Source of the DNA: Anaerobacillus sp.
GTDB lineage: Bacteria; Bacillota; Bacilli; Bacillales; Anaerobacillaceae
Direction: 5' to 3'
NCBI GenBank assembly: GCA_007118195.1
Contig: SKSA01000339.1
Span: forward strand, 1-7,074
DNA: 7,074 bases
Program-made: the position numbers and the translations under genes
Shown: piece by piece, positions 1 through 6,613 of the stretch
How positions within the stretch are numbered: position 1 is the stretch's first letter
Layout: each line of letters starts with the position of its first letter
Notes under the pieces: model-generated
Databases searched by the model: none
What the model saw: only the letters and a program-made list of their open reading frames with translations
What the model was told of the DNA's origin: nothing

Positions 1-2
1 AA

Positions 3-1166
3 ACAAAGCAACGAATGGCCGAAAGGGGTATTGAGGTTTTACTTGTTACGGATCCTGCAAATATTAATTATCTTTCAGGTTATGATGCCTGGTCCTTTTA
101 CGTGCATCAAATGTTAGTCATAGTCATAGATGAACCGCAGCCGATTTGGATTGGTCGCAACCAAGATGCCAATGGAGCGAAAGTGACGACGTGGTTGAGG
201 GAAGAAAATATTATTCCGTATCCTGATTACTACATTCATTCGACCATTAATCATCCGATGGAATTTATTGCAGATAAATTAAAACAGATTGGTCATGGGA
301 AACGATATGTCGGAGTTGAGATGGATAATTATTATTTCAGTGCAAAAGCTTATGAACAATTAAAAAAGCATTTATGCTACGCAACATTCAAAGATGCAGG
401 TTTACTAGTAAACTACGTTCGCATTATCAAGTCTGATCAAGAAATAGAATATATGAAGCGTGCCGGGAAAATTGCTGAAGCTGCGATGAAAAAAGGCATC
501 GAGAATGTTCGCACAGGTAAGCGCGAATGTGACGCAGCTGCGAACATTTATTATCAAATTGTATCAGGTACAAAGGAATTCGGAGGTGACTATCCGGCGA
601 TAGCACCACTACTTCCGACAGGTGAAAATACATCAAGTCCTCACTTAACGTGGACAGATCGTACTTTTCAACAAGGAGATTCGGTAATCATTGAATTAGC
701 GGGTTGTTATAAACGTTATCATGTACCGATCGCACGCACGATATCAGTAGGTGCACCAAATAACGAGCTTAAGCGAATTACACCGATTGTCATCGAGGGA
801 CTAAACGAAGTTTTAGAAAGTGTGAAACCAGGGAAAACATGTGGCGATTTAGAAGCGGTTTGGCGTAAATGTCTTCAAAAACACGGAATTGAAAAGGAGT
901 CGCGACTTGGCTATTCTGTCGGCTTGAATTATCCGCCGGACTGGGGAGAGCATACAGCGAGCATCCGAGAAGGAGATCATACGATTTTAAGACCGAATAT
1001 GACATTCCACTTAATTCCTGGACTATGGTTTGAAAATTTTGGAATTGAAATCAGTGAAACGTTTAGAGTAACGGAAAAAGGTTGTGATGCGTTCACGAAC
1101 TTTCCAAGAGAGTTAATTGTTCAAGATCCTTTCACTTTTAATAAGCAGGATGGAAAGATAAGTTAA
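3..1166 (+). CDS. doeA: Ectoine hydrolase DoeA/EutD (M24 fold), 5'-partial
   Basis: Opens the ectoine ring to N-alpha-acetyl-L-2,4-diaminobutyrate in the cytoplasm, the first step of ectoine breakdown. Numbering is from the ATG at 15. An N-terminal creatinase-like domain covers about 1-135 and carries the DoeA-type block DPANINYLSGYDAWSFYVHQ (13-32); a pita-bread catalytic domain covers about 140-370. All five M24 metal ligands appear replaced: E227 and P238 for the two Asp, Y300 for His, I334 and S347 for the two Glu. This fits the metal-free EutD/DoeA type, in which, as I recall, a Glu forms a covalent intermediate; E227 is the candidate. The reading frame stays open to the left edge (TKQR before the Met) and the family is usually about 390-400 residues. 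So the Met at 15 is probably internal and roughly 10-20 residues are missing. The alternative, a generic Xaa-Pro peptidase, is unlikely without metal ligands. Confidence 0.88.
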   Translation, partial: TKQRMAERGIEVLLVTDPANINYLSGYDAWSFYVHQMLVIVIDEPQPIWIGRNQDANGAKVTTWLREENIIPYPDYYIHSTINHPMEFIADKLKQIGHGKRYVGVEMDNYYFSAKAYEQLKKHLCYATFKDAGLLVNYVRIIKSDQEIEYMKRAGKIAEAAMKKGIENVRTGKRECDAAANIYYQIVSGTKEFGGDYPAIAPLLPTGENTSSPHLTWTDRTFQQGDSVIIELAGCYKRYHVPIARTISVGAPNNELKRITPIVIEGLNEVLESVKPGKTCGDLEAVWRKCLQKHGIEKESRLGYSVGLNYPPDWGEHTASIREGDHTILRPNMTFHLIPGLWFENFGIEISETFRVTEKGCDAFTNFPRELIVQDPFTFNKQDGKIS

Positions 1167-1355
1167 AAAAATGTGAGGCTAACAAAAAGAATTATTCACC
1201 ACGAGAGGTTACTTTGGTGTTAACTGACTTCAGGCAGGGTAGTTAAAAGACAAAGTACGCTTCAATCATTTGTGATGAACGACTTTTTGTGGAGCCTCCA
1301 TCTAGTTTAAGCGGTAGAAAATACATTTATTACTATTAAAAGGAGGTTTTTGGAG
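1167..1355 (+). promoter_or_regulatory. Intergenic leader with nested inverted repeats
   Basis: This 189-base gap between doeA and the PLP gene is the longest in the cluster and has no credible ORF. Two inverted repeats are nested: TACTTTG (1210-1216) with CAAAGTA (1251-1257), and inside them TTAACT (1220-1225) with AGTTAA (1241-1246). They leave 3/4-base internal bulges and a 15-base loop. A further short palindrome, TGGAG-C-CTCCA, lies at 1290-1300; its CCTCC could pair with the downstream Shine-Dalgarno, but only over 5 bp. No U-tract follows the nested repeat, so it is not an obvious intrinsic terminator. It shows no S-box or T-box consensus. It could be an operator, an mRNA structure setting expression of genes 2-5 relative to doeA, or a chance pairing. 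No convincing sigma-A promoter was found. Confidence 0.4.
1341..1346 (+). promoter_or_regulatory. Shine-Dalgarno that decides the PLP gene start
   Basis: AGGAGG lies 9 bases before the ATG at 1356 but only 3 bases before the in-frame TTG at 1350. The ATG is therefore the likely start, and the two-residue longer form is disfavoured. Confidence 0.8.
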
Positions 1356-2543
1356 ATGAAAAAATCTAAAATTGGTACAGATGTCGTTTGGTCCGGTGAG
1401 GCAGACTATTTAGCTTTTGGTGCAACACAAGTGCCTGTTGTTCATAGTGTATCGTTTGGCTATAAAGACATGGATGAATGGTATGACGTTGCCACAGGTA
1501 AAAAAGAAGGCCACATTTACGGACGCAATACTAACCCTACGGTGCAAGCATTTGAAGAAAAACTTCGCTTGTTAGAAGGAGCACAAGCGGCTACAAGTTT
1601 TTCAACGGGAATGGCGGCAATTAGCAATACATTAGGTACGTTACTTTTTCCGGGAGACCGCATTGTTTCTATTAAAGATACGTACGGTGGCACGAATAAA
1701 ATTTTTACCGAATTTTTACCGAAACAGAAGATAGATGTACAACTATGTGAGACCGGAAACCATGAAGAAATTGAAAAGGAAATCGCAAAAGGCTGTAAAG
1801 TCGTATATTTAGAAACACCGACAAATCCAACCGTGAAAATCACAGATATCGAACGAATGGTCAAAGCGGCGAAAAAACAAGGGGCTATCGTTGTCATTGA
1901 TAATACGTTTGCGACACCGATCAATCAAAACCCAATCCAATTTGGCGTCGACCTTGTGATTCATAGTGCGACGAAGTATTTAGGAGGGCATGCTGATGCT
2001 TTAGGTGGAGTCGTTTGTGGTGATAAAGAATTAGTCGAATCGATCTTTCATTATCGTGAAATTAATGGTGCGACATTAGATCCGATGGCTGCTTATTTAT
2101 TGTTACGTAGTATGAAAACGTTAAAACTACGAATCGAACGGCAAAATGAAAATGCGATGGCCATTGCACGTTTTCTTAAAACAGTCGATATCGTTGAAGA
2201 TGTTTTTTATCCGGGACTCGAAGAACATCCTGGTCATGACATTGCCAAAAAGCAAATGACAGGGTTCGGAGGGATGTTAAGCTTTTCAGTAAAAGGTGGA
2301 GTTGATACGGTACGTCATCTGCTACCGAAATTAAAATATGCTAACCGTGCTGCCAACCTAGGTGCCGTTGAAACGATTGTCGGTCCAGCGAGAACGACAA
2401 GTCATGTTGAATGTACACCAGAAGAGCGGGCAGCAATGGGAATTCCAGAAGGTTTGATTCGTTATTCAGCGGGAATTGAAGATATAGATGATCTAATTGA
2501 TGATTTAAAAGAAGCGTTCCAATCGTTACCAAAAGAGAGTTGA
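1356..2543 (+). CDS. PLP-dependent cystathionine gamma-synthase-family enzyme
   Basis: A 395-residue fold-type-I PLP enzyme of the Cys/Met metabolism family, which carries out gamma- or beta-elimination and replacement on amino acids. The internal aldimine lysine is K207 in the HSATKYLGGH block. Other cofactor residues are Y55 and R57 (YGRNTNPT), the S83-T84-G85-M86 turn, Y110 (DTYGGT), D182 (IDNTFATP), S204 and T206. The substrate carboxylate arginine is R369 (IRYSAGIED). The usual ESLGGVES specificity loop reads A333-N334-L335-G336-A337-V338-E339-T340, and the usual HPA is GPA. The substrate therefore may not be cystathionine or O-acyl-homoserine. The first 50 residues carry a longer WYDVATGKKEGH stretch than in classical MetB. 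It lies between doeA and the deacetylase gene, which suggests a diaminobutyrate- or homoserine-type substrate. Family membership is firm; the reaction is not. Ordinary cystathionine synthase/lyase or homocysteine-forming activity remains possible. Confidence 0.85.
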   Translation: MKKSKIGTDVVWSGEADYLAFGATQVPVVHSVSFGYKDMDEWYDVATGKKEGHIYGRNTNPTVQAFEEKLRLLEGAQAATSFSTGMAAISNTLGTLLFPGDRIVSIKDTYGGTNKIFTEFLPKQKIDVQLCETGNHEEIEKEIAKGCKVVYLETPTNPTVKITDIERMVKAAKKQGAIVVIDNTFATPINQNPIQFGVDLVIHSATKYLGGHADALGGVVCGDKELVESIFHYREINGATLDPMAAYLLLRSMKTLKLRIERQNENAMAIARFLKTVDIVEDVFYPGLEEHPGHDIAKKQMTGFGGMLSFSVKGGVDTVRHLLPKLKYANRAANLGAVETIVGPARTTSHVECTPEERAAMGIPEGLIRYSAGIEDIDDLIDDLKEAFQSLPKES

Positions 2544-2549
2544 TAGCCC

Positions 2550-3740
2550 TTGAAGAAGTTAGATATCGCTACGCGTGCCAAGTTAATAAAACAGGAACTT
2601 ATTGGTTGGCGGCGCCACTTGCACTGTTATCCTGAATTAAGCTTCCAAGAGGAAAAAACGAGTGTTTATATTCAAAATCAGCTTGAGAAAATGGGCATCG
2701 TAGACTTGCAAACGAATATTGCAGGCCACGGTATCGTAGCGACGTTATCTGGAGAAGAGGGACCAGTCATTGGCTTACGTGCTGACATGGATGCTTTACC
2801 GATTGAAGAAGAAACTGGGGCTATGTATACTTCACAAAAAAAGGGAGTCATGCATGCTTGTGGGCACGATGCTCACTCAGCAATGCTTCTAGGAGCTGCC
2901 AAACTACTAAAAGAAAATCAAAAAGCTGGTAAATTACCAGGAACCGTTAAATTGATTTTTCAACCAGCGGAAGAAGATACGGATGAACATGGCTTAACAG
3001 GAGCGCCTCATCTCCTTCAATCGGGTGCAATTGATGATGTCAGTAAAGCCCTTGCCCTCCACGTTTGTCCGTGGCGAAAAACGGGAGAAATTCAAGTTCA
3101 CCCAGGTCCAAGTATGGCAAATATCGATAATTTCTCGCTAACGGTTAAAGGAACTGGAGGGCATGGTGGCTATCCTCATCAAGGAAAGGACCCGATATGG
3201 TTAGTGAGTTTCGTCCTACAAGGAATTTATAGTCTTATAAGTCGTAAAATCAATCCTTTAGACGTTGGAACGATTAGTATTGGAGAAATTCATGGCGGTA
3301 AAACAGCAAATGTGATTCCAAACACGGTACAGCTGACAGGAACGATGCGTTCTTATACGAAAGAAGTTCGATCGCAATTAATTCGTGAACTTCAAACAAT
3401 CGCTTCTATTGTCGAGACCTTAGGAGGAAAATATGAGCTCGAAATTGAGCACGGTGAGCCTGCTCTGTATAACGATCGTAAATTAACCGAGGTCGTGAGG
3501 CGATCGGCCCAAGCGCTATATCAAAATATGACCATTTATGACGAACCTTTCGGAATGGGGGGGGAAGATTTTGGTCATATTGCCGAAAATATTCCGAGTA
3601 GTATGTTTTTCTTAGGCTGCGGTTTTGAAGGGGAAAATGAGAGAAAGCTTCATACCGCTAATTTTGAAATTGATGAAGAAGCCCTTCCAATTGGAGTAGC
3701 TATTTTAGTAGAGTGTGTCGAGAGGTTGTTAGCTAGGTAG
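2550..3740 (+). CDS. M20D amidohydrolase, likely N-acetyl-diaminobutyrate deacetylase
   Basis: A 396-residue dinuclear metallo-hydrolase of the M20D (hippurate/N-acyl-amino-acid hydrolase) family. Motifs in order: RRHLHCYPELSF (21-32), D79 and D81 in RADMDALP, C104 and H106 in MHACGHD, E141 (general base) and E142 in FQPAEED, H171 in LHVCPW, and H368 in the C-terminal LHTANFEID. The dimerisation/lid domain (about 185-300) contains GTGGHGGYPHQG (201-212). In this context it most likely removes acetate from N-alpha-acetyl-L-2,4-diaminobutyrate. The characterised DoeB/EutE is of the unrelated AstE/AspA type, whereas an M20-type counterpart (called DoeB2, from memory) is associated with some ectoine clusters. 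The TTG start at 2550 is the only upstream option, because an in-frame TAG lies at 2544-2546 and the next Met would remove RRHLH. Its Shine-Dalgarno is weak and it begins 6 bases after the previous stop, so translational coupling is likely. Confidence 0.85.
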   Translation: MKKLDIATRAKLIKQELIGWRRHLHCYPELSFQEEKTSVYIQNQLEKMGIVDLQTNIAGHGIVATLSGEEGPVIGLRADMDALPIEEETGAMYTSQKKGVMHACGHDAHSAMLLGAAKLLKENQKAGKLPGTVKLIFQPAEEDTDEHGLTGAPHLLQSGAIDDVSKALALHVCPWRKTGEIQVHPGPSMANIDNFSLTVKGTGGHGGYPHQGKDPIWLVSFVLQGIYSLISRKINPLDVGTISIGEIHGGKTANVIPNTVQLTGTMRSYTKEVRSQLIRELQTIASIVETLGGKYELEIEHGEPALYNDRKLTEVVRRSAQALYQNMTIYDEPFGMGGEDFGHIAENIPSSMFFLGCGFEGENERKLHTANFEIDEEALPIGVAILVECVERLLAR

Positions 3741-3818
3741 AGTTGAAAATTGAAGGTTAAATTCGGTTACTAGCAATATTGGAGGTTTGTGGTAACATCC
3801 GCCATTGACTAAAACTAC

Positions 3819-3826
3819 GGAGGTGA
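3819..3826 (+). promoter_or_regulatory. Strong Shine-Dalgarno for homoserine dehydrogenase
   Basis: GGAGGTGA sits just upstream of the ATG at 3831, with 7 bases between the GGAGG core and the start. It fixes the start. The gap 3741-3830 also has a second GGAGGT at 3781-3786, with no convincing gene behind it. Confidence 0.75.
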
Positions 3827-3830
3827 ACAA

Positions 3831-4871
3831 ATGAAAATTGCATTTATAGGATTTGGAGGAGTCGGCCAGGCTTTAGCCAAGCTTTTTTTAAGAAATGTAG
3901 AGCAACTAAAAAAACAGTACGGTATCGAGCCGGTCGTTGTCGCAGTTACAGATGTGATGAAAGGTTCGATCTACCACCCAGAGGGATTAAATACTAACAA
4001 ATTATTAGAAGTGGTTAACGAAACAGGAAATGTTGAAAACTACCCTGATCAAGCAGGCCTCATTAAAGGTTGGGATAGTTTAAAAACAATCAAGAATTCA
4101 AATGCAGATATGATTGTTGAAGTCACATACACGGACGTAAAAACGGGTCAACCTGCAATTGATCATTGTCGTGCCGCTTTTCAAAATCAAAAAAGCGTCG
4201 TTACGACCAATAAAGGCCCCGTAGCGTTAGCTTATAAGGAATTATCTGAACTAGCCAAAAAAAACGGAGTGTACTGGGGTTTTGAAGGAACCGTCATGAG
4301 TGGCACACCAGCTTTACGTATGCCAATTATCACTCTCGCTGGGAATGAAATATCAGAAATTAAAGGCATTCTAAATGGAACGACAAATTATATTTTAACC
4401 GAAATGGAAAAAGGATCGAGTTATGAAGATGCATTAAAAAAAGCACAAAAATTAGGTTATGCCGAAGCAGATCCAACAAGTGATGTTGAAGGTTATGATG
4501 CTCGTTATAAAGCAGTTATTCTTGCCAACTATTTAATGGATGAAGAAATTGATGCAGAAGACGTCCCTTGTAAAGGAATAAGTCACTTCACAGAAGAGAT
4601 GGTTCAGGAGGCGTTGGAAGAAAATAAAAAATGGCGCTTAATTGCTCGAATTAAAAAAAATGAGGAAGGAGTAAAAGCAACAGTTCAACCAGAATTGATC
4701 GAAGTAAGTGACCCATTGGCTGGTGTCACTGGGGCAACAAATGCGATTGTGTATGAATGTGACCTTGCTGGGCCAATTATGCTCACTGGTGCAGGTGCAG
4801 GTTTAGTAGAAACAGGGTACTCTCTATTAATTGATATCATTGATTTTCAAAGGCAAAACGCCCAAATCTAA
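3831..4871 (+). CDS. Short homoserine dehydrogenase lacking the ACT domain
   Basis: A 346-residue NAD(P)-dependent oxidoreductase interconverting L-homoserine and L-aspartate 4-semialdehyde. The Rossmann domain begins at once with IGFGGVG (6-12). K128 lies in VVTTNKGP and the NGTTNYIL block is at 182-189. The catalytic segment 212-227 keeps E212, D223 and K227 with the same spacing as E208, D219 and K223 of the yeast enzyme. The protein stops after the catalytic and dimerisation domains. Typical Bacillus biosynthetic enzymes are about 430 residues and carry a C-terminal ACT domain for threonine control, so this one probably escapes that feedback. This resembles the short archaeal-type enzymes. 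Standing beside an aldehyde dehydrogenase in a catabolic operon, it may run in the oxidative direction, feeding aspartate semialdehyde to the next enzyme. Alternatively it drains semialdehyde to homoserine for threonine or methionine. I give no symbol because it is probably a paralogue of the housekeeping hom. Confidence 0.88.
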   Translation: MKIAFIGFGGVGQALAKLFLRNVEQLKKQYGIEPVVVAVTDVMKGSIYHPEGLNTNKLLEVVNETGNVENYPDQAGLIKGWDSLKTIKNSNADMIVEVTYTDVKTGQPAIDHCRAAFQNQKSVVTTNKGPVALAYKELSELAKKNGVYWGFEGTVMSGTPALRMPIITLAGNEISEIKGILNGTTNYILTEMEKGSSYEDALKKAQKLGYAEADPTSDVEGYDARYKAVILANYLMDEEIDAEDVPCKGISHFTEEMVQEALEENKKWRLIARIKKNEEGVKATVQPELIEVSDPLAGVTGATNAIVYECDLAGPIMLTGAGAGLVETGYSLLIDIIDFQRQNAQI

Positions 4872-4894
4872 TTAGAAGGGGAAGGTGGTGCGTG

Positions 4895-6340
4895 ATGCGT
4901 ACAAAAGTGAAAACGAAAAAAATGCTTTTAGCAGGGAAATGGGTTCATTCTAGTAAATGGATAGATGTCGTAAATCCACAAGATAACTCGCTCATAGCAA
5001 AAGTACCTTCAGCCTCAAGAGGGGAAATGCTTCTAGCCATTGAAAAAGCAGATGAAGCATTTAAAAAGACGAGGACGTGGCCGACACACGAAAGGATTCA
5101 AGTTTTAAATAAAGCGGCAGATTATATTGCAGAAAACGCAGAAGTATTTGCTAAAACGATAAGTTTAGAAGGAAGTAAAACAATTACTGAAGCTCGTGGT
5201 GAAGTGAAAAGAGCGATACAAACGATTAAAATAAGCGCAGAAGAAGCGAGACGAGTTAATGGTGAAACGATCAATTTTGATCAAAGGGAGGGAAGTGAAA
5301 ATCGATTAGGTTATTATTATCGTTTTCCAATTGGCGTTATCGGTGCCATCACCCCTTTTAATGATCCGTTAAATCTTGTCGCTCATAAAATTGGTCCTGC
5401 GATCGCCTCTGGAAACGCAGTGGTTGTAAAACCAGCCTCTGTCACCCCATTAAGTGCATTATTACTAGCAAAAGCGTTTGATAAATCCGGGTTACCGAAA
5501 GGTTTTTTATCGGTAATTACAGGATCAGGCGGAGAAGTAGGTGATGTGCTTGTCACCCACCCGGCGGTGAAAATGGTCTCCTTTACAGGTGGTTTAGAAG
5601 TTGGTGAGAAAATTGCTCACCAAGCAGGATTGAAAAAAGTTAACATGGAGCTCGGTTCGAACTCTCCAGTGATTGTATTGAATGACGCCAATATCGATGA
5701 AGCTTCTGCTGCTTCTGTCTCTGGATCCTTTTCGGCAGTAGGACAAAACTGCATCGGGGTCCAACGCATCTTCGTTGAAAAAGATGTATATGCGATGTTT
5801 TTAGAGGATTTTATTACTAAAACGAAAAAACTAGTCGTCGGAGATAAGATGAATGAGCATACAGATGTAGGACCGTTGATTAATGAAAAAGAAGCTCGAC
5901 GTGTCGAAGCATGGGTGGAAGAGGCTTTAGACCGAGGAGCAAAGCTCGAAATAGGTGGCAAGCGTGACGGTGCTTATTATGAACCAACGGTGTTAACGGA
6001 AGTGCCGGAAACCGCCAAAATCGCTAAGGAAGAAATTTTCGGGCCTGTCGTTTTAATCACTCCAGTGAACGATTTGAATGAGGCGATCGACCGATCCAAT
6101 GACGTCAATTTTGGCTTACAGGCAGGGGTCTTTACGAATGATATCAACAAAGCCTTTTACACGATTAAAAATATTGAAGTAGGTGGCATTATCGTTAATG
6201 ATAGTAGTGATTATCGAATTGATGCGATGCCATTTGGAGGTATTAAAGGTTCTGGATTAGGTAGAGAAGGCGTTCGTTCAGCGATTGAAGCAATGACAGA
6301 GCCGAAAGTAGTTTGCTTTAATTTGGATACAGGATTTTAG
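4895..6340 (+). CDS. NAD(P)-dependent aldehyde dehydrogenase, candidate DoeC-like
   Basis: A 481-residue member of the aldehyde dehydrogenase superfamily. Visible residues are N156 (oxyanion, PFNDPLN), K179 (VVKPAS), F230-T231-G232-G233 of the cofactor loop, E252 (MELGSNSP, general base), the nucleophile C286 in GQNCIGVQR, E380 with F382 (EEIFGPV) and the C-terminal PFGGIKGSGLGREG. The position that is usually Glu in NAD-preferring enzymes (KPAE) is S182, which may permit NADP. By context it would oxidise aspartate 4-semialdehyde to aspartate, the DoeC step. Sequence alone does not set the substrate, and phosphonoacetaldehyde-, lactaldehyde- or succinate-semialdehyde-type dehydrogenases share these motifs. 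The ATG at 4895 is preferred to the adjacent GTG at 4892 because the AAGGTGG-like ribosome site ends about 6 bases before it. It follows the previous stop by 23 bases, in the same transcript. Confidence 0.85.
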   Translation: MRTKVKTKKMLLAGKWVHSSKWIDVVNPQDNSLIAKVPSASRGEMLLAIEKADEAFKKTRTWPTHERIQVLNKAADYIAENAEVFAKTISLEGSKTITEARGEVKRAIQTIKISAEEARRVNGETINFDQREGSENRLGYYYRFPIGVIGAITPFNDPLNLVAHKIGPAIASGNAVVVKPASVTPLSALLLAKAFDKSGLPKGFLSVITGSGGEVGDVLVTHPAVKMVSFTGGLEVGEKIAHQAGLKKVNMELGSNSPVIVLNDANIDEASAASVSGSFSAVGQNCIGVQRIFVEKDVYAMFLEDFITKTKKLVVGDKMNEHTDVGPLINEKEARRVEAWVEEALDRGAKLEIGGKRDGAYYEPTVLTEVPETAKIAKEEIFGPVVLITPVNDLNEAIDRSNDVNFGLQAGVFTNDINKAFYTIKNIEVGGIIVNDSSDYRIDAMPFGGIKGSGLGREGVRSAIEAMTEPKVVCFNLDTGF

Positions 6341-6390
6341 CAGAGTGCGAGTGAAACAGTTTCTGCGGTGATTTTATCGAAGGTTATTGA

Positions 6391-6420
6391 GAGCACAAAT
6401 TACATCGGTAATTTGTGCTC
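6391..6420 (+). terminator. Perfect 13-bp hairpin after the operon
   Basis: GAGCACAAATTAC (6391-6403) pairs exactly with GTAATTTGTGCTC (6408-6420) around the loop ATCG. It lies 50 bases past the aldehyde dehydrogenase stop. The sequence after it is U-rich only from about 6428, with no immediate U-tract. It could be an imperfect intrinsic terminator, a 3' mRNA-stabilising structure, or a control hairpin for the small ORF that begins just behind it. Confidence 0.65.
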
Positions 6421-6423
6421 ATT

Positions 6424-6555
6424 ATGGTTATTTTACTTTTTGCAGCAATGTTGACCTCAGCTCAATGGTTAAGTTCGAATCCGATGACAACTCTTCCAAT
6501 TTTAATCGTAACGATGATCAGTATTGTTGGTGTTAGCTTTATGATCGCAGGTTAA
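6424..6555 (+). CDS. Possible 43-residue hydrophobic membrane peptide
   Basis: This small ORF starts with the ATG at 6424; an in-frame GTG at 6415 would add three residues. Residues 2-10 are hydrophobic (VILLFAAML) and 22-42 form a likely transmembrane helix (core LPILIVTMISIVGVSFMIAG), with a polar TSAQWLSSNPMTT link between them. The stop codon TAA overlaps the start of a terminator hairpin, as expected for a real gene end. Against it, no Shine-Dalgarno is visible and the upstream hairpin abuts the start codon. It may be a true small membrane protein, or the remnant of a longer permease. I do not recognise the family. Confidence 0.4.
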   Translation: MVILLFAAMLTSAQWLSSNPMTTLPILIVTMISIVGVSFMIAG

Positions 6556-6581
6556 GAGGATATCGCTTTCGATATCCTCTT
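6554..6581 (+). terminator. Intrinsic terminator after the small ORF
   Basis: AAGAGGATATCG (6554-6565) pairs perfectly with CGATATCCTCTT (6570-6581) around the loop CTTT, and TGTGTTT follows. It would end rightward transcription of the operon and small ORF. It may also act on the convergent minus-strand gene, although there is little U-tract on that strand. Confidence 0.75.
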
Positions 6582-6613
6582 TGTGTTTCCCTATGTGATT
6601 TCGATTATTACTA

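Noticed and set aside
1350..1355. TTG start for the PLP enzyme two codons upstream of the ATG.
   Set aside because: It is only 3 bases after AGGAGG, which is too close; the ATG at 1356 has normal spacing.
1167..1355. S-box (SAM) or T-box riboswitch upstream of a cystathionine gamma-synthase homologue.
   Set aside because: Neither the S-box core words nor the T-box AGGGTGG-ACCGCG consensus is present.
1517..1924. Minus-strand ORF of 135 codons inside the PLP gene, and similar antisense frames elsewhere (427-636, 790-1005, 2341-2532, 5617-5961).
   Set aside because: They lie opposite clearly conserved catalytic motifs, lack recognisable domains and have low-complexity, Ser/Leu-rich composition typical of shadow frames.
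3743..3779. Promoter-like TTGAAA/TTGAAG with CAATAT before the homoserine dehydrogenase gene.
   Set aside because: The -10 match is only about three of six, and the context supports read-through from the upstream gene.
3781..3812. A GGAGGT followed by GTG and six further codons to TAA, resembling a leader peptide.
   Set aside because: The spacing from GGAGG to GTG is only 3 bases, the peptide has no telling residues and no attenuator hairpin follows.
6459..6482. tRNA-like words: AGCTCAATGGTTA (D-arm-like) directly followed by GTTCGAATCC (T-loop-like).
   Set aside because: The two words are adjacent rather than about 35-40 bases apart, there is no acceptor or anticodon stem, and the stretch lies inside the small ORF. 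It is most likely chance.
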